Source: Chitinophaga arvensicola
GTDB taxonomy: Bacteria; Bacteroidota; Bacteroidia; Chitinophagales; Chitinophagaceae
Length of the DNA stretch: 64,000 bases
NCBI RefSeq assembly: GCF_900110835.1
Contig: NZ_FOJG01000002.1
Span: forward strand, 2,074,979 to 2,138,978
Direction of reading: 5' to 3'
Shown: positions 1-9,132 of the stretch, piece by piece
Numbering within the stretch: the stretch's first letter is position 1
Layout: every line of letters starts with the position of its first letter
Notes under the pieces: generated by a model
What the model saw: the letters and a program-made list of their open reading frames with translations, nothing else
The model's database searches: none
What the model was told of the DNA's origin: nothing
Position numbers and translations under genes: made by a program

Positions 1-426
1 AAAGTAAGCGACAAACCATTACTGCCGGAAGCGGACTCCTATCTGCTGATCGGCGATAGTACCGCCATTCCGGTAATAAGCGCGATGCTGGAGCAGCTGC
101 CGGAAGGCGTAGATGTGAAAGCTATCCTGGAGGTGCATGGCCCGGAAGATGAGATCGGACTTTCTACCAGGGCAGATTTACGTGTTGAATGGCTGCATAA
201 TCCTGATCCGTCAAGGGAAAGTGAACTGGCCAGTTTTGTCAGTACCCGGTCCCTTCCGCAGGGAAAGCGGTTTGCCTATATCGCCGCTGAATACGATACA
301 GCGAAAGCGTTGCGCCAGTATTTTAAAGAAGAACAAAACTGGTCAGCAACCGAATTTTCAGCGGTTTCTTACTGGAAGCGTGGCGAAGCAGAAGAGGAAT
401 CTGCAGCAACACGCAGGGAAAAGTAA
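1..426 (+). CDS. Siderophore-interacting protein, C-terminal part (ferric-chelate reductase family)
   Basis: The reading frame is open from base 1, so the gene starts outside the window and only about 141 C-terminal residues are seen. The visible part matches the NAD(P)H-binding C-terminal SIP domain of ViuB/YqjH-type flavoproteins: an early YLLIGDSTAIP nucleotide-binding segment, the WLHN segment, an AAEYDTAKALR helix and a terminal AVSYWKRGEAEEE tail. Members reduce ferric siderophores in the cytoplasm to release iron. An internal ATG at 85 is not the true start because the conserved domain begins before it. Family assignment is from motif memory; the FAD-binding N-terminal half cannot be checked. 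Confidence 0.85.
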   Translation, partial: KVSDKPLLPEADSYLLIGDSTAIPVISAMLEQLPEGVDVKAILEVHGPEDEIGLSTRADLRVEWLHNPDPSRESELASFVSTRSLPQGKRFAYIAAEYDTAKALRQYFKEEQNWSATEFSAVSYWKRGEAEEESAATRREK

Positions 427-490
427 AGGACATACCATAACCGGAAGGAATAAACGTTAAATGAATGTATAATACCGGGAACAAATAATT

Positions 491-498
491 TATATTTG
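491..498 (+). promoter_or_regulatory. Possible Bacteroidota -7 promoter element (TATATTTG)
   Basis: TATATTTG fits the TAnnTTTG -7 consensus of Bacteroidota and lies 35 bases before the M50 protease start, leaving room for a short leader. No clear TTTG -33 element is visible at the usual spacing, so the assignment is weak. Confidence 0.3.
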
Positions 499-532
499 TT
501 TCAAACATCCATTTACCTATACCTTACTTATC

Positions 533-1105
533 ATGATCTGGGACATCCTTATATTCCTGCTTATTGCTCTGTTGATCTTTATTGCGCGTTTTTTAACCAT
601 CCTGGTCCATGAGTTGGGACACGCCGTTCCTGCCATGATTTTTACAAGGCAGCCTGTTGCCATCTACATCGGGTCTTTCGGCGATGATGAAGGCAATGTG
701 CAATTCAATAAAGGCCTGCTGGAAATAAATATCAAGCGGAATCCTCTGTTATGGAGAAAAGGATTGTGTGTCGCCTATGATGACGACATGAACATCCGGC
801 AGCGACTCATCCAGGTGCTGGCGGGTCCATTGTCTTCGATAGTGATAGCGGGAATAGCGGTTTGCTTTTCGGTGGTATTCGATCTGCATGGTTCTATCAA
901 ACTCATATCCGGTATTTTTCTGTTCTCGGCCATGTTTGATCTGGTCCTTAACCTGTACCCCAGAACAATGCAACTTGATAATTACAGCACCCTGGATACC
1001 GACGGAAAACAGGTACTGAACCTGCTACGGGATTGGTCTTACGAACGGTCCATGATGAAAAGAAAGAAACGCTATCCCTCCAAAAATAACCTGAGAAAAA
1101 TATAG
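533..1105 (+). CDS. M50-type membrane zinc metalloprotease-like protein
   Basis: This 190-residue protein opens with a transmembrane segment (about residues 4-24) that runs into a HELGH zinc-binding motif at residues 26-30. A second hydrophobic stretch follows an LAGPLSS segment near residue 100. A later NLYPR plus DTDGKQ segment resembles the second metal-ligand region (NxxPxxxxDG) of M50/site-2 proteases. The C terminus is very basic. It is short for a complete site-2 protease and has no PDZ domain, so it may be a minimal M50-like enzyme of unknown substrate. It is followed by a strong terminator and so is probably monocistronic. Confidence 0.75.
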   Translation: MIWDILIFLLIALLIFIARFLTILVHELGHAVPAMIFTRQPVAIYIGSFGDDEGNVQFNKGLLEINIKRNPLLWRKGLCVAYDDDMNIRQRLIQVLAGPLSSIVIAGIAVCFSVVFDLHGSIKLISGIFLFSAMFDLVLNLYPRTMQLDNYSTLDTDGKQVLNLLRDWSYERSMMKRKKRYPSKNNLRKI

Positions 1106-1124
1106 CCCTGTTATCATCTTTCCG

Positions 1125-1165
1125 CAGCTACTTTTCCCTTCCGGGAGAAGTAGCTGTTCTTTTTG
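1125..1165 (+). terminator. Rho-independent terminator after the M50 gene
   Basis: A 14-bp stem with one mismatch (CAGCTACTTTTCCC / GGGAGAAGTAGCTG, loop TTCC) is followed by TTCTTTTTG. Confidence 0.8.
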
Positions 1166-1536
1166 TACCCCGTATATAACCGGATCGCTGCCCTTTTGCC
1201 TCCCCGGAATTCGATAATGTTTTGATAACATTGATCTTTATTATTTTACTGAAAAGAAATTTAATTTCACATAAAGAAATAAATCATCCACCTATCAACA
1301 ACATCGAAAAGCAAAAAATGTACGGCACCTATATGTAAAAAACAGCGGCTTCCATTCACTACATCATCTACCAGTATACCGGAAAAAGCCGGTGAGGCAT
1401 TTCTTTGTCCGAAGGCCATGACAAAGGATCACGACCACTCAAACAGGTACTAAAAACGAACAACATGTGTATGCGGGGAAGCCCGTGAGCAGATTGCTAT
1501 GCCCTGACATTAAAAAACAATAAACCACTGACAGAC
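1166..1536 (+). promoter_or_regulatory. 371-bp leader of the TonB receptor gene, with small hairpins
   Basis: No gene is seen. Two short hairpins occur (ACCGG/CCGGT at 1378-1393 and CTTTGTC/GACAAAG at 1403-1426). They are followed by a block at 1494-1508 (TTGCTATGCCCTGAC) that recurs almost unchanged before the SusC at 10268. I recognise no known riboswitch class. A structured 5' leader is possible but unproven. Confidence 0.35.
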
Positions 1537-4353
1537 ATGAAAAATATTTACCTGACCATTACGATGCTTTGTATGAGCATCAGCACCATCCTTGCCCAGG
1601 GAACATTAAGGGGCAGTATCACCGATGGCAGCAACCAGCTGGCCTATGCTACCATCAGCATCTCTTTGATAAAGGCACATACGGTAACCGGCCTGGATGG
1701 AAAATTTTCTATCGCCCTGCCCGAAGGCAAACACCTGGTGTCTATATCTATGGTAGGCTATCGCAAACTGGATACACTCATTCAGATCACTAATGGCGCA
1801 TCAACTGATATTGGTGTTATCAACCTGGGCGCAGGAACCGCCTTGCAGCAGGTAGTCGTAAAAGAGATGTACAGTTCCGGAGAACGGAAGGCCATCGCTA
1901 TGAAAAGAAATGCTACGGCCATTATGGATGTTGCCAGTGCCGATGCCATCGGAAAGCTGCCAGACATCAATGCAGCAGAGGCCGTACAAAGAATTCCCGG
2001 CGTGAGCATTGACCGCGACCAGGGAGAAGGCCGTTATGTAACCGTAAGAGGTACCCCATCGCAATGGAGCTCTACTACCATTAACGGCGACCGTATGCCC
2101 GCCGCCAAAACCTCCGGCGACCTGCTGGGCAACCGCACCGTTCCCATGGATTTATTGCCATCGGAATTCATTCAGTACATACAGGTAGTGAAAGCCATCA
2201 CCCCCGAATACGAAGGTGACGCGATCGGTGGTACCATTAACTTTATTCCACGCACCTCGCCCGAAAAAAGAACCGTCCGGGTAATGGCCGCACTTCCTTA
2301 TGCAGCAAGACCAAATGAAAAACTGGGCTACAATGGCAGTGTGCTGTATGGCGACCGCCTGCTGAAAAACAAACTTGGTTTTCTTTTACTTGGCAGCGTT
2401 AATCAACGTACCTATGGCACAGATGATTATGAAGTGGTTTATGGAAATGAATTACATAATGTGACTACCCTTGATGTCAGAAATTACCAGGGTACCAGAA
2501 CCAATAAGGGTTTAAACGCAGCGATTGACTACCAGATCAGCCCAAAAACAAAAATCTATGCCAGGGGATATTATACACAGCTGCTGGATAACGAAAGGAA
2601 CCGCAAAACCATGCACTACTTCGACCGCGCTACCAATAACGCGGTGCTGCGCTGGAACGTAGTGGATTATTACTTTAAAAATTACGGTGGAGAAGCGGGT
2701 ATCGAATCTTCTCTCAGCAGCAAGCTGAGTATGAATGCACGTGTTGCCTGGTATAAATCCTGGGCCGGCTATAAAGGGCCTTCTTCCGTTGATAAGGATA
2801 TGCGCGGTTATTACTATGGCAACTGGATACAAACCGTGAAATATGATAACCTCGTTAACATAAAAGGCAAGGATTATAAATTCCTGAAAGGCGATGGTCC
2901 GGAAGGTTACCAGGGAGATGATCCGCAGAACATCCAGCCGCATTTTTCTGCATCTACTCCTTACAATCCTGACAACTACTACCTGGACAGGTTTGTTACC
3001 TCTATCCGTAACATCACAGAGCAGGATAAAGTGGCGGCTGTCGATTTTAAATATCAGGCGCAAAATAACCTGCTCTTCAAGTTTGGCGGTAAATTCAGGT
3101 ATAAAACAAGTACCTATGACTACCGGTATGTGACCTGGATATATAAAGCAGGCGCACCGAAGGCCTATCTTCCCCTATGGGAAAAAGAAGCATTTCCAGC
3201 CAGCAACTGGTTTCCGGAACTGCATAACGCCTACGACAACCTGAAATTCAATTATCCAACGGCACAGTCGTTTATCAATCCCAACAGCATTCCTTCGGTA
3301 GCACAAAATCTTACCTATACCGTCAACGATGCTACGAATTCTTCCTATGCTACCGGAAATTATGATGCAGTAGAAAAGGTGGGCGCCGCTTATGCCATGG
3401 GAGAATGGGATCTGACGTCCGAACTGAAAATGGTGGGTGGCCTGCGCTTTGAATATACTTCAGACAGATCCAACAGCTTTGTGTACAATGATATCACCAA
3501 AAAAGTAAGCCCGGTTTCCGGCAGCAAAGATGTACCTGCTGTACTTCCCATGTTGCATTTCATTTATAAACCGAATGAAAAAACGGATGTACGTGCCGCC
3601 ATCACCCGCACTTTCGCCAGACCGGCATTTAATGAGATCAGTCCAACCACCAGGGTCAATCCAAATACACTGACCACCACACTCGGCAATCCCGGTCTGA
3701 AGCCTACTTTCTCCTGGAACTTTGATGTGATCGGTAGTTACTACCTGAATAGTACCAGCTATTTAACGGGCGGCCTGTTTTACAAAAAAATCAAAGATGC
3801 CATTTATACGCAGTCGTTCACCCAAAGTCAGACGATTGAAGGAACGACCGCCAACTACCAGGTATCTCAACCGCTGAATTCTGATAATGCCAAACTGTAC
3901 GGCATAGAACTCGGCTACAATCAAAAATTCAGTTTCCTTCCGGGCATATTGAGCGGACTTGGGCTCAACCTGAACTACACGTATACAAAATCAGAAACCA
4001 CGCTCAAAGACCGGCCGGGAGAAAAGATCGGTTTATTGAACCAGTCGCCCAATATTATCAATGCTGCCTTATTTTATGAAAAAGGAGGTTTCTCTTTCCG
4101 GGTGGCAGCGAACTACCGCCAGGCTTTCTTAGTAGATGTACGGGATAACAGTGGAGCGGACCGTTACCAGGACAAGGATTTTCACCTGGATGTAAACACA
4201 TCCTATAATTTCCCGAAGAATATCACGCTGTTCCTGGACGCCAACAATCTTACCAATCAGCCGCTGATATACTATCATGGCGTAAAAAGCAGGCCTGAAC
4301 AAACAGAGTATTACTCAGCAAGAGGCCGCATCGGCGTAAACTGGGGTTTCTAA
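1537..4353 (+). CDS. TonB-dependent outer-membrane receptor (Caulobacter-type)
   Basis: This 938-residue protein has a signal peptide (first about 20 residues, ending ILAQ), then a carboxypeptidase-regulatory-like beta-sandwich (about 22-105). The plug domain begins near KRNATAIMDVASADAIGKL and contains LPDINAAEAVQRIPGVSIDR and a VTVRGTP segment. A long beta-barrel follows and ends in an aromatic NWGF. The plug style matches the TonB receptor class first defined in Caulobacter rather than SusC; no SusD partner follows. The next gene, 24 bases downstream, is a PhoD-like phosphatase. That suggests import of phosphate or a phosphorylated ligand, but the ligand is inferred from context only. Confidence 0.85.
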   Translation: MKNIYLTITMLCMSISTILAQGTLRGSITDGSNQLAYATISISLIKAHTVTGLDGKFSIALPEGKHLVSISMVGYRKLDTLIQITNGASTDIGVINLGAGTALQQVVVKEMYSSGERKAIAMKRNATAIMDVASADAIGKLPDINAAEAVQRIPGVSIDRDQGEGRYVTVRGTPSQWSSTTINGDRMPAAKTSGDLLGNRTVPMDLLPSEFIQYIQVVKAITPEYEGDAIGGTINFIPRTSPEKRTVRVMAALPYAARPNEKLGYNGSVLYGDRLLKNKLGFLLLGSVNQRTYGTDDYEVVYGNELHNVTTLDVRNYQGTRTNKGLNAAIDYQISPKTKIYARGYYTQLLDNERNRKTMHYFDRATNNAVLRWNVVDYYFKNYGGEAGIESSLSSKLSMNARVAWYKSWAGYKGPSSVDKDMRGYYYGNWIQTVKYDNLVNIKGKDYKFLKGDGPEGYQGDDPQNIQPHFSASTPYNPDNYYLDRFVTSIRNITEQDKVAAVDFKYQAQNNLLFKFGGKFRYKTSTYDYRYVTWIYKAGAPKAYLPLWEKEAFPASNWFPELHNAYDNLKFNYPTAQSFINPNSIPSVAQNLTYTVNDATNSSYATGNYDAVEKVGAAYAMGEWDLTSELKMVGGLRFEYTSDRSNSFVYNDITKKVSPVSGSKDVPAVLPMLHFIYKPNEKTDVRAAITRTFARPAFNEISPTTRVNPNTLTTTLGNPGLKPTFSWNFDVIGSYYLNSTSYLTGGLFYKKIKDAIYTQSFTQSQTIEGTTANYQVSQPLNSDNAKLYGIELGYNQKFSFLPGILSGLGLNLNYTYTKSETTLKDRPGEKIGLLNQSPNIINAALFYEKGGFSFRVAANYRQAFLVDVRDNSGADRYQDKDFHLDVNTSYNFPKNITLFLDANNLTNQPLIYYHGVKSRPEQTEYYSARGRIGVNWGF

Positions 4354-4377
4354 TTTCAGCTATACAAAAAGACCATC

Positions 4378-5901
4378 ATGCTTACATCCAGAAGGAAATT
4401 TTTATTATCTGCTGCCGTGCTCATGCCGCTTCCCAGGCTGTTGTCGGCCACCGCGTTGCTGAGTGAAAACTATTTCCGGCACGGCGTGGCATCGGGAGAT
4501 CCGCTGCAGGACCGCGTAATTATATGGACCCGGATCACCACACAACGGTACAACTACGGGCCGGTGATATGGGAACTGTCAGCAGATCCGGATTTCAGCA
4601 AAAGGATAAAGCAGGGAAATTATCAGCTTTCAGCAGACAATGATTACACCGTAAAAGTAGATGTAGAGGGCCTGCAACCAGGACACACTTACTATTACCG
4701 GTTTCAATATAACGGCGCCAGCTCTCCGGTTGGCGCCACCCGCACCCTGCCCGATCACCTGGATGACCGTGATCTGAACATGGCCGTTGTAAGTTGCAAT
4801 AATTGGGAAGACGGCTATTTCAATTCTTTCCGTTTCATTGCACAGAAAAAGGAGATCGACCTGGTATTACACCTCGGTGATTACATTTATGAATATCGCA
4901 CCGGCGAATACGGCAACAAAGCATCCGGCAGAATTCATGCGCCGCTGCATGAAACAGTTACGTTGCAGGACTACCGGCAGCGATATGCACAATACCGTAC
5001 CGATCCTGATCTGCAATTGCTGCACGCAGCAAAACCGTTTTATATGATCTGGGACGATCACGAACTGGCAAATGACGCTTACAATGACGGCGCAAAGAAC
5101 CATCAACCCAATGAAGGCAGTTGGGATGTCCGTAAACAGGCCGCCATCCAGGCTTACCTGGAATGGCTGCCGGTAAGGGCAAAAACGGCTGGTGAAATTG
5201 TCCGTAAGTTCACCATTGGCAACGACCTCGAACTATTCCTGATGGATGAACGAACCCATGGCCGCACAAAGCAACTGGATATCACAGAAGCAGGTTTTGA
5301 AGGATCTGACCGGAGCATCATTGGCGCCGGTCAATACCAATGGCTGGCAGACAATTTACGTAACAGCAAAGCCAGATGGAAGCTGATCGCTAACCAGGTG
5401 ATGTTTGCCGGCTATAATGTAGCTCCCGGTTTCAAATTGCCAAAATACAACGACTGGTGGCTGGGATATCCTTATGAACGGGGAAAGATCATCCGCCTGC
5501 TGGAAGAAGAAAAAATAGCCAATGTTATTTTTTTTACCGGAGATCACCACGAATCCTTTGTGCTGGCATTGCATCCCGAAAAGGAATTCATGCAATATAA
5601 AAAAGGGTTCGAAGAAAAGCCGCTGGCATGGGAATTCCTCACTCCCTCTATCACCTCGAAGAACGCCGACAGGCTTTCATCCGAAGAAATAAAGGTGTTC
5701 GAGGCAATGTTGTACAAGAAAGATATTAACCCACATCTTGCATTTGCAGATATCAAGAGCCATGGTTATTATATCGCGACCATCAACAAAAATAAATGCC
5801 AGGTTGGTTATCATTTTGTTGATAATGTACTTAGCAGGGAGGCGCGGGAGCGGGCGGCGGCTACATTTACGATAGACGCAGCAACGTTTGCTATTTCCTG
5901 A
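4378..5901 (+). CDS. phoD: PhoD-like alkaline phosphatase/phosphodiesterase, Tat-exported
   Basis: This 507-residue protein has a twin-arginine motif near its start (SRRKFLL, residues 4-10). It then shows the PhoD N-terminal Ig-like domain (FRHGVASGDPLQDRVIIWTR, about 33-52). The metallophosphatase core carries VVSC with Cys140, HLGDYIYEY with Asp168, MIWDDHEL with Asp226/Asp227/His228, and a late FFTGDHHES segment. PhoD enzymes use iron and calcium to hydrolyse phosphodiesters and monoesters in the periplasm or outside the cell. It follows the TonB receptor by 24 bases with no terminator, so the two are probably cotranscribed. The symbol reflects the family; the exact substrate is unknown. 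Confidence 0.88.
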   Translation: MLTSRRKFLLSAAVLMPLPRLLSATALLSENYFRHGVASGDPLQDRVIIWTRITTQRYNYGPVIWELSADPDFSKRIKQGNYQLSADNDYTVKVDVEGLQPGHTYYYRFQYNGASSPVGATRTLPDHLDDRDLNMAVVSCNNWEDGYFNSFRFIAQKKEIDLVLHLGDYIYEYRTGEYGNKASGRIHAPLHETVTLQDYRQRYAQYRTDPDLQLLHAAKPFYMIWDDHELANDAYNDGAKNHQPNEGSWDVRKQAAIQAYLEWLPVRAKTAGEIVRKFTIGNDLELFLMDERTHGRTKQLDITEAGFEGSDRSIIGAGQYQWLADNLRNSKARWKLIANQVMFAGYNVAPGFKLPKYNDWWLGYPYERGKIIRLLEEEKIANVIFFTGDHHESFVLALHPEKEFMQYKKGFEEKPLAWEFLTPSITSKNADRLSSEEIKVFEAMLYKKDINPHLAFADIKSHGYYIATINKNKCQVGYHFVDNVLSREARERAAATFTIDAATFAIS

Positions 5902-5934
5902 GAAAATAAGAATACCAGGGCGGTAAAACAGCAG

Positions 5935-6696
5935 CTATTTATTCCTTTCCAGTTGTTGCAGGCGCCTGTCCTGGTCTTTTAATAATTGCTGCTGCTCTTT
6001 TATCAGTTTATCCTGTTCGATCAGGTAAAGTGTCAGTTCCTCTATTTTCTGGAGTAATGCAGCCTGATTGGAAGCGATATCCAGCCCTTTATCCGCAACT
6101 TCTTTAGCGGAAGGGATTTGAGGCAGATGCTTATATGTCCTGATAAAGTCCTCTACCTGTTGTAAGGATGGTAACGGATATGAAACATCAAATACATAGT
6201 CGGGCCAGCCACTCTGCAACTTTACCTTCACTTTTTCCGCGAGGAAATCTCCGGCAACGGCCAGTTTGTAACCAGCAGGAGGTTTTGTACCAATACCCAC
6301 ACTATTGGCAGTATTAATGAAAATTGCGGGGCTGGTTTTATATGCCAAAGTTGCATAAGCGTATGATTCCGGCGCCGTGGTAATATAAAATCCGGGACCA
6401 AATGCATCAACGGCAGTACCCATTTTCACCCCATACGAAATACTGTCGGTTCTGTGATGTACAAACTCGATCGCTGCATTTCCGTTTCCCTCCTGGCCCA
6501 GGGATAACCGTTCAAAGTTATAGGTACCGGGAATGGTTATTTTACTTTGATTATTGGTGGAATAGTTCCCGATCTGTAAAGCCGATTGAGGCTGCAGTGT
6601 GCCGATTCCTACATTGCCGGTGCTTTCCAGTTTGTTTTGGGCAATGGCTGCATAACTAAAAAAAATAATCGTAACAAACAATTGAATTGCTTTCAT
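5935..6696 (-). CDS. Secreted tail-fibre-like protein with C-terminal coiled coil
   Basis: This 253-residue protein has a signal peptide ending AAIAQ. It carries two GIGT-type repeats (GNVGIGT near residue 27 and SVGIGTKPP near 135), typical of Bacteroidota tail-fibre-like surface proteins. The C terminus has a WPDYVFDVSYPLPSLQQVE segment and HLPQIPSAKEV, then a long coiled coil rich in Glu, Gln and Leu. This C-terminal arrangement resembles the trimerising end of phage tail fibres and S74-peptidase-like chaperone regions, but I see no self-cleavage motif. Function is unknown; a surface-exposed or adhesive role is an inference. It is convergent with the phosphatase gene. Confidence 0.65.
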   Translation of the reverse strand: MKAIQLFVTIIFFSYAAIAQNKLESTGNVGIGTLQPQSALQIGNYSTNNQSKITIPGTYNFERLSLGQEGNGNAAIEFVHHRTDSISYGVKMGTAVDAFGPGFYITTAPESYAYATLAYKTSPAIFINTANSVGIGTKPPAGYKLAVAGDFLAEKVKVKLQSGWPDYVFDVSYPLPSLQQVEDFIRTYKHLPQIPSAKEVADKGLDIASNQAALLQKIEELTLYLIEQDKLIKEQQQLLKDQDRRLQQLERNK

Positions 6697-6722
6697 GGGT
6701 AGCTACTAAATTTTGAAAAAGG

Positions 6723-7406
6723 TTATTTATTGCTTTGAAAAAGTAAGGTCAGACATACTACGGTTAGCACAATACCGGAAATAATCAACCACTTACCTTT
6801 ATTTTTTGCGTTAGTTGAAAATGCATCTGCGCGGGAACCATCTGGCAGTGTCTTTTTTGTCAGCAGTACAAATGCCCCGATAAAGATGCCGATAAAAGAG
6901 AAATAGGTAAAAAAAGCCATGGGGGAAAGCCAGAGAAAAGGAGAAAGACTACCGGTTAATAGCCAGATGCCTGGTAGCTCCTGTGGTTTAGCAAGGGTTG
7001 TTAAGCGGCTGTTCCCGAGCGCCTGTATTTCTTCCGGGGAATATGAAATACCCCGCTTCTCCAGCAGTTTCAGCGCCAGTGCAAAATCAAAATCACCCCA
7101 TTCATCTTTCTTGATAATTACTTCTTTCAATTCTTCTGTAGAAAAGGATAACAGGTAATAGTCAGGTTCTACATCCTCCAGCGACACGCGGATGCGGCTT
7201 TTCAGGAGTGCATCGGCGGAAGAGAAATAATCAGGAGGAATTTTCACCAGGTGCCGCTGATCAAAGTTCTGGCCCATATATACTTTATCAATCAGCACCA
7301 CTTCTTCTTCATAGTGTGCAGGGATATCGTTTTCCTGCAAAAGAACGATGATTTCGGCGGCTTGCTCTGCAGTATGAAATCTTTTGAAGGTAAGTTGCGC
7401 TGTCAT
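6723..7406 (-). CDS. Hypothetical membrane protein, signal-transfer-like N-terminal domain
   Basis: From the ATG at 7406 the product is 227 residues. An upstream ATG at 7484 would add 26 residues that look non-conserved. The N-terminal part (LTFKRFHTAEQAAEIIVLLQ) resembles the small signal-transducing domains that begin 'fet...a...v..L...gI'. About residues 130-227 hold three hydrophobic segments separated by a lysine-rich loop, so the C-terminal half is membrane-embedded. I do not recognise a named family. It is the middle gene of three minus-strand genes; no shared pathway is evident. Confidence 0.55.
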   Translation of the reverse strand: MTAQLTFKRFHTAEQAAEIIVLLQENDIPAHYEEEVVLIDKVYMGQNFDQRHLVKIPPDYFSSADALLKSRIRVSLEDVEPDYYLLSFSTEELKEVIIKKDEWGDFDFALALKLLEKRGISYSPEEIQALGNSRLTTLAKPQELPGIWLLTGSLSPFLWLSPMAFFTYFSFIGIFIGAFVLLTKKTLPDGSRADAFSTNAKNKGKWLIISGIVLTVVCLTLLFQSNK

Positions 7407-7511
7407 AGGTAAGGTATAGGGCATGAAGATACTGTTTTGCATAATAATTTGCAATTTCCAGGTACCTGTCCATGAAGTTATCATGGCGCTGTGGAAATGA
7501 TGCTTTGAATG

Positions 7512-8279
7512 TTACTCATAAGTATGTTCAACGATATCGATTACTTTTTGCTGGCCTTCCAGCCATTTCGTCCAGCCATCATAATTTTTCGAACTATCGA
7601 AATTAAACTCCCGGCCAAAACCCTTTTTCAGTTTGATCCATTCGCCCTTTACAGCGGTCACTGTAAATGGCAAAAAGGTCTTTTCCCTGTTCTCAAATAT
7701 TATCTTGCCATTGGGCTGATCATAAATGACAAGGTTTTCTTTGGTGATAAACTCCACCCGTTTTAAGTACCGTTCCCAGGTTTCAAAAAAATACCATTTC
7801 GGATTGTATTGAATGCCCGGGCAATTACTGCAGCTATGGTCATACAGTTCTTTTTCTGAGGTGTAATACGCGCTGGCCGCATTTCTTTTGACGATAAAGG
7901 TTTCGCCCGTTTCTTCGTTGGTAACAATTTTAAAAAAAGATGCGGTAGTGTCTGTCACGCGGAATTTCAGTTCCGGAGAAAACCGGATCAGCCCCATCTG
8001 AACGTTCTTTTTACCTGCTTCGTAGCTATCTCCCCCGCTCATCACATAAGGCTTCAGACGGATTTTCGAAATAAAGGAAGTTACCCCGGATTTTGCCACC
8101 TGGAATTTCAAGGTATCAAAAGGCATGTTGTCTGTATAGTTTTTATACAACGGAACAGGATACAGTGTGTTTACTGTCAGCAGGCCTGTGCCGATCATTT
8201 TCTCCGGCGTCCGTTGCTGGCCCTTTCCACTACAGCAGGAAAATATCATGGGAACCAATATGGTCAGGTATTTATACAT
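7512..8279 (-). CDS. Hypothetical lipoprotein
   Basis: The 255-residue product begins with a hydrophobic signal ending at MIFSC, a plausible lipobox with Cys at residue 15 or 16, followed by a polar linker (SGKGQQRTPEK). A YDHSCSNCPG segment in the middle contributes two cysteines. Short beta-rich stretches near the C terminus (GKIIFENREKTFLPF, GEWIKLKKGF) resemble SH3-like folds, but this is only an impression. No function can be assigned. It is followed by the membrane-protein gene on the same strand. Confidence 0.55.
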   Translation of the reverse strand: MYKYLTILVPMIFSCCSGKGQQRTPEKMIGTGLLTVNTLYPVPLYKNYTDNMPFDTLKFQVAKSGVTSFISKIRLKPYVMSGGDSYEAGKKNVQMGLIRFSPELKFRVTDTTASFFKIVTNEETGETFIVKRNAASAYYTSEKELYDHSCSNCPGIQYNPKWYFFETWERYLKRVEFITKENLVIYDQPNGKIIFENREKTFLPFTVTAVKGEWIKLKKGFGREFNFDSSKNYDGWTKWLEGQQKVIDIVEHTYE

Positions 8280-8505
8280 TGTCTTTGTTGTTATGCATGA
8301 TCAGGGAAAACAGGAACACCCGGTGTTCTTACGAAGGGGCAACTTCAATAACGCCAAATATAAATGGATCAGCCAGAATAAAAAAATGTCGGAGAGACAG
8401 GTCACTTTTTGTCTGGCACGTAGCGCCATATATTTAACGCTTCCTTCGAATTTCCGGAAATTCCCACATTTATTTATTTAAATTGCCGGAGTAAAACGCC
8501 ACGTT

Positions 8506-9060
8506 GTGAATACTATAGCTGCTTTGAAACAAGGTAACCTTTTGGTATTTAATGAAGTATACTATTCCTGGCATAAAAGGATCTACTATTTTATTCTCCG
8601 GAAAACGAAGTCTCCTTTCATCGCAGAGGAGGTGGTGCAACTTACATTCATCAAATTCTGGAACTACCGGGAAAGCCTGGCCGATGACCTCGATGTACAG
8701 CTACAGTTGTTCCGCATAGCCCGTACCACGCTGATCGACTTCCTCCGCAAGGAAAGCGTTTATAAAGAAAAGGTGATCCACGTGATAGAGCGGTATACGC
8801 TGCCGGCCGATGACCTGTGGGGGAAACTGGCCGAAAAGGAATTACAACATAAAATTGCCCACGCACTGGAAGAAATGCCACCCATGCGCCGGAAGGTATT
8901 TGAAATGAGCCGCTTTAAAGGGATGAGCCATCAACAGATCGCACAGGAACTTTCCTTGTCGTCCCGGACGGTAGAATCGCATATTTTCCAGGCCATCAGG
9001 CAGATAAGACATTACCTCGGCCTCCTGTTACCGCTACTGGCCTGCCTTTTCCCTTTCTGA
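8506..9060 (+). CDS. FecI-family ECF RNA polymerase sigma factor
   Basis: This 184-residue protein has the sigma-70 region 2 (YYSWHKRIYYFILRKTKSPF and AEEVVQLTFIKFWNYR) and region 4 helix-turn-helix (MPPMRRKVFEMSRFKGMSH, then IAQELSLSSRTVESHIFQA). The start is a GTG at 8506; no in-frame ATG fits better. It lies 72 bases before a FecR-type anti-sigma gene and a SusC/SusD pair. This is the standard Bacteroidota layout for ECF control of glycan or nutrient uptake. A short inverted repeat GACTA-AG-TAGTC at 9078-9089 lies between sigma and anti-sigma genes; its role is unknown. Confidence 0.92.
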   Translation: MNTIAALKQGNLLVFNEVYYSWHKRIYYFILRKTKSPFIAEEVVQLTFIKFWNYRESLADDLDVQLQLFRIARTTLIDFLRKESVYKEKVIHVIERYTLPADDLWGKLAEKELQHKIAHALEEMPPMRRKVFEMSRFKGMSHQQIAQELSLSSRTVESHIFQAIRQIRHYLGLLLPLLACLFPF

Positions 9061-9132
9061 AAATATTTTTTCGTTCCGACTAAGTAGTCTGTCTCTCATA
9101 AACGTATTACTTATCTATCAGCCGTACATAAC

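Noticed and set aside
1166-1536. Known riboswitch (cobalamin, TPP or similar) before the TonB receptor
   Set aside because: No class-defining conserved core was recognised; only small generic hairpins are present.
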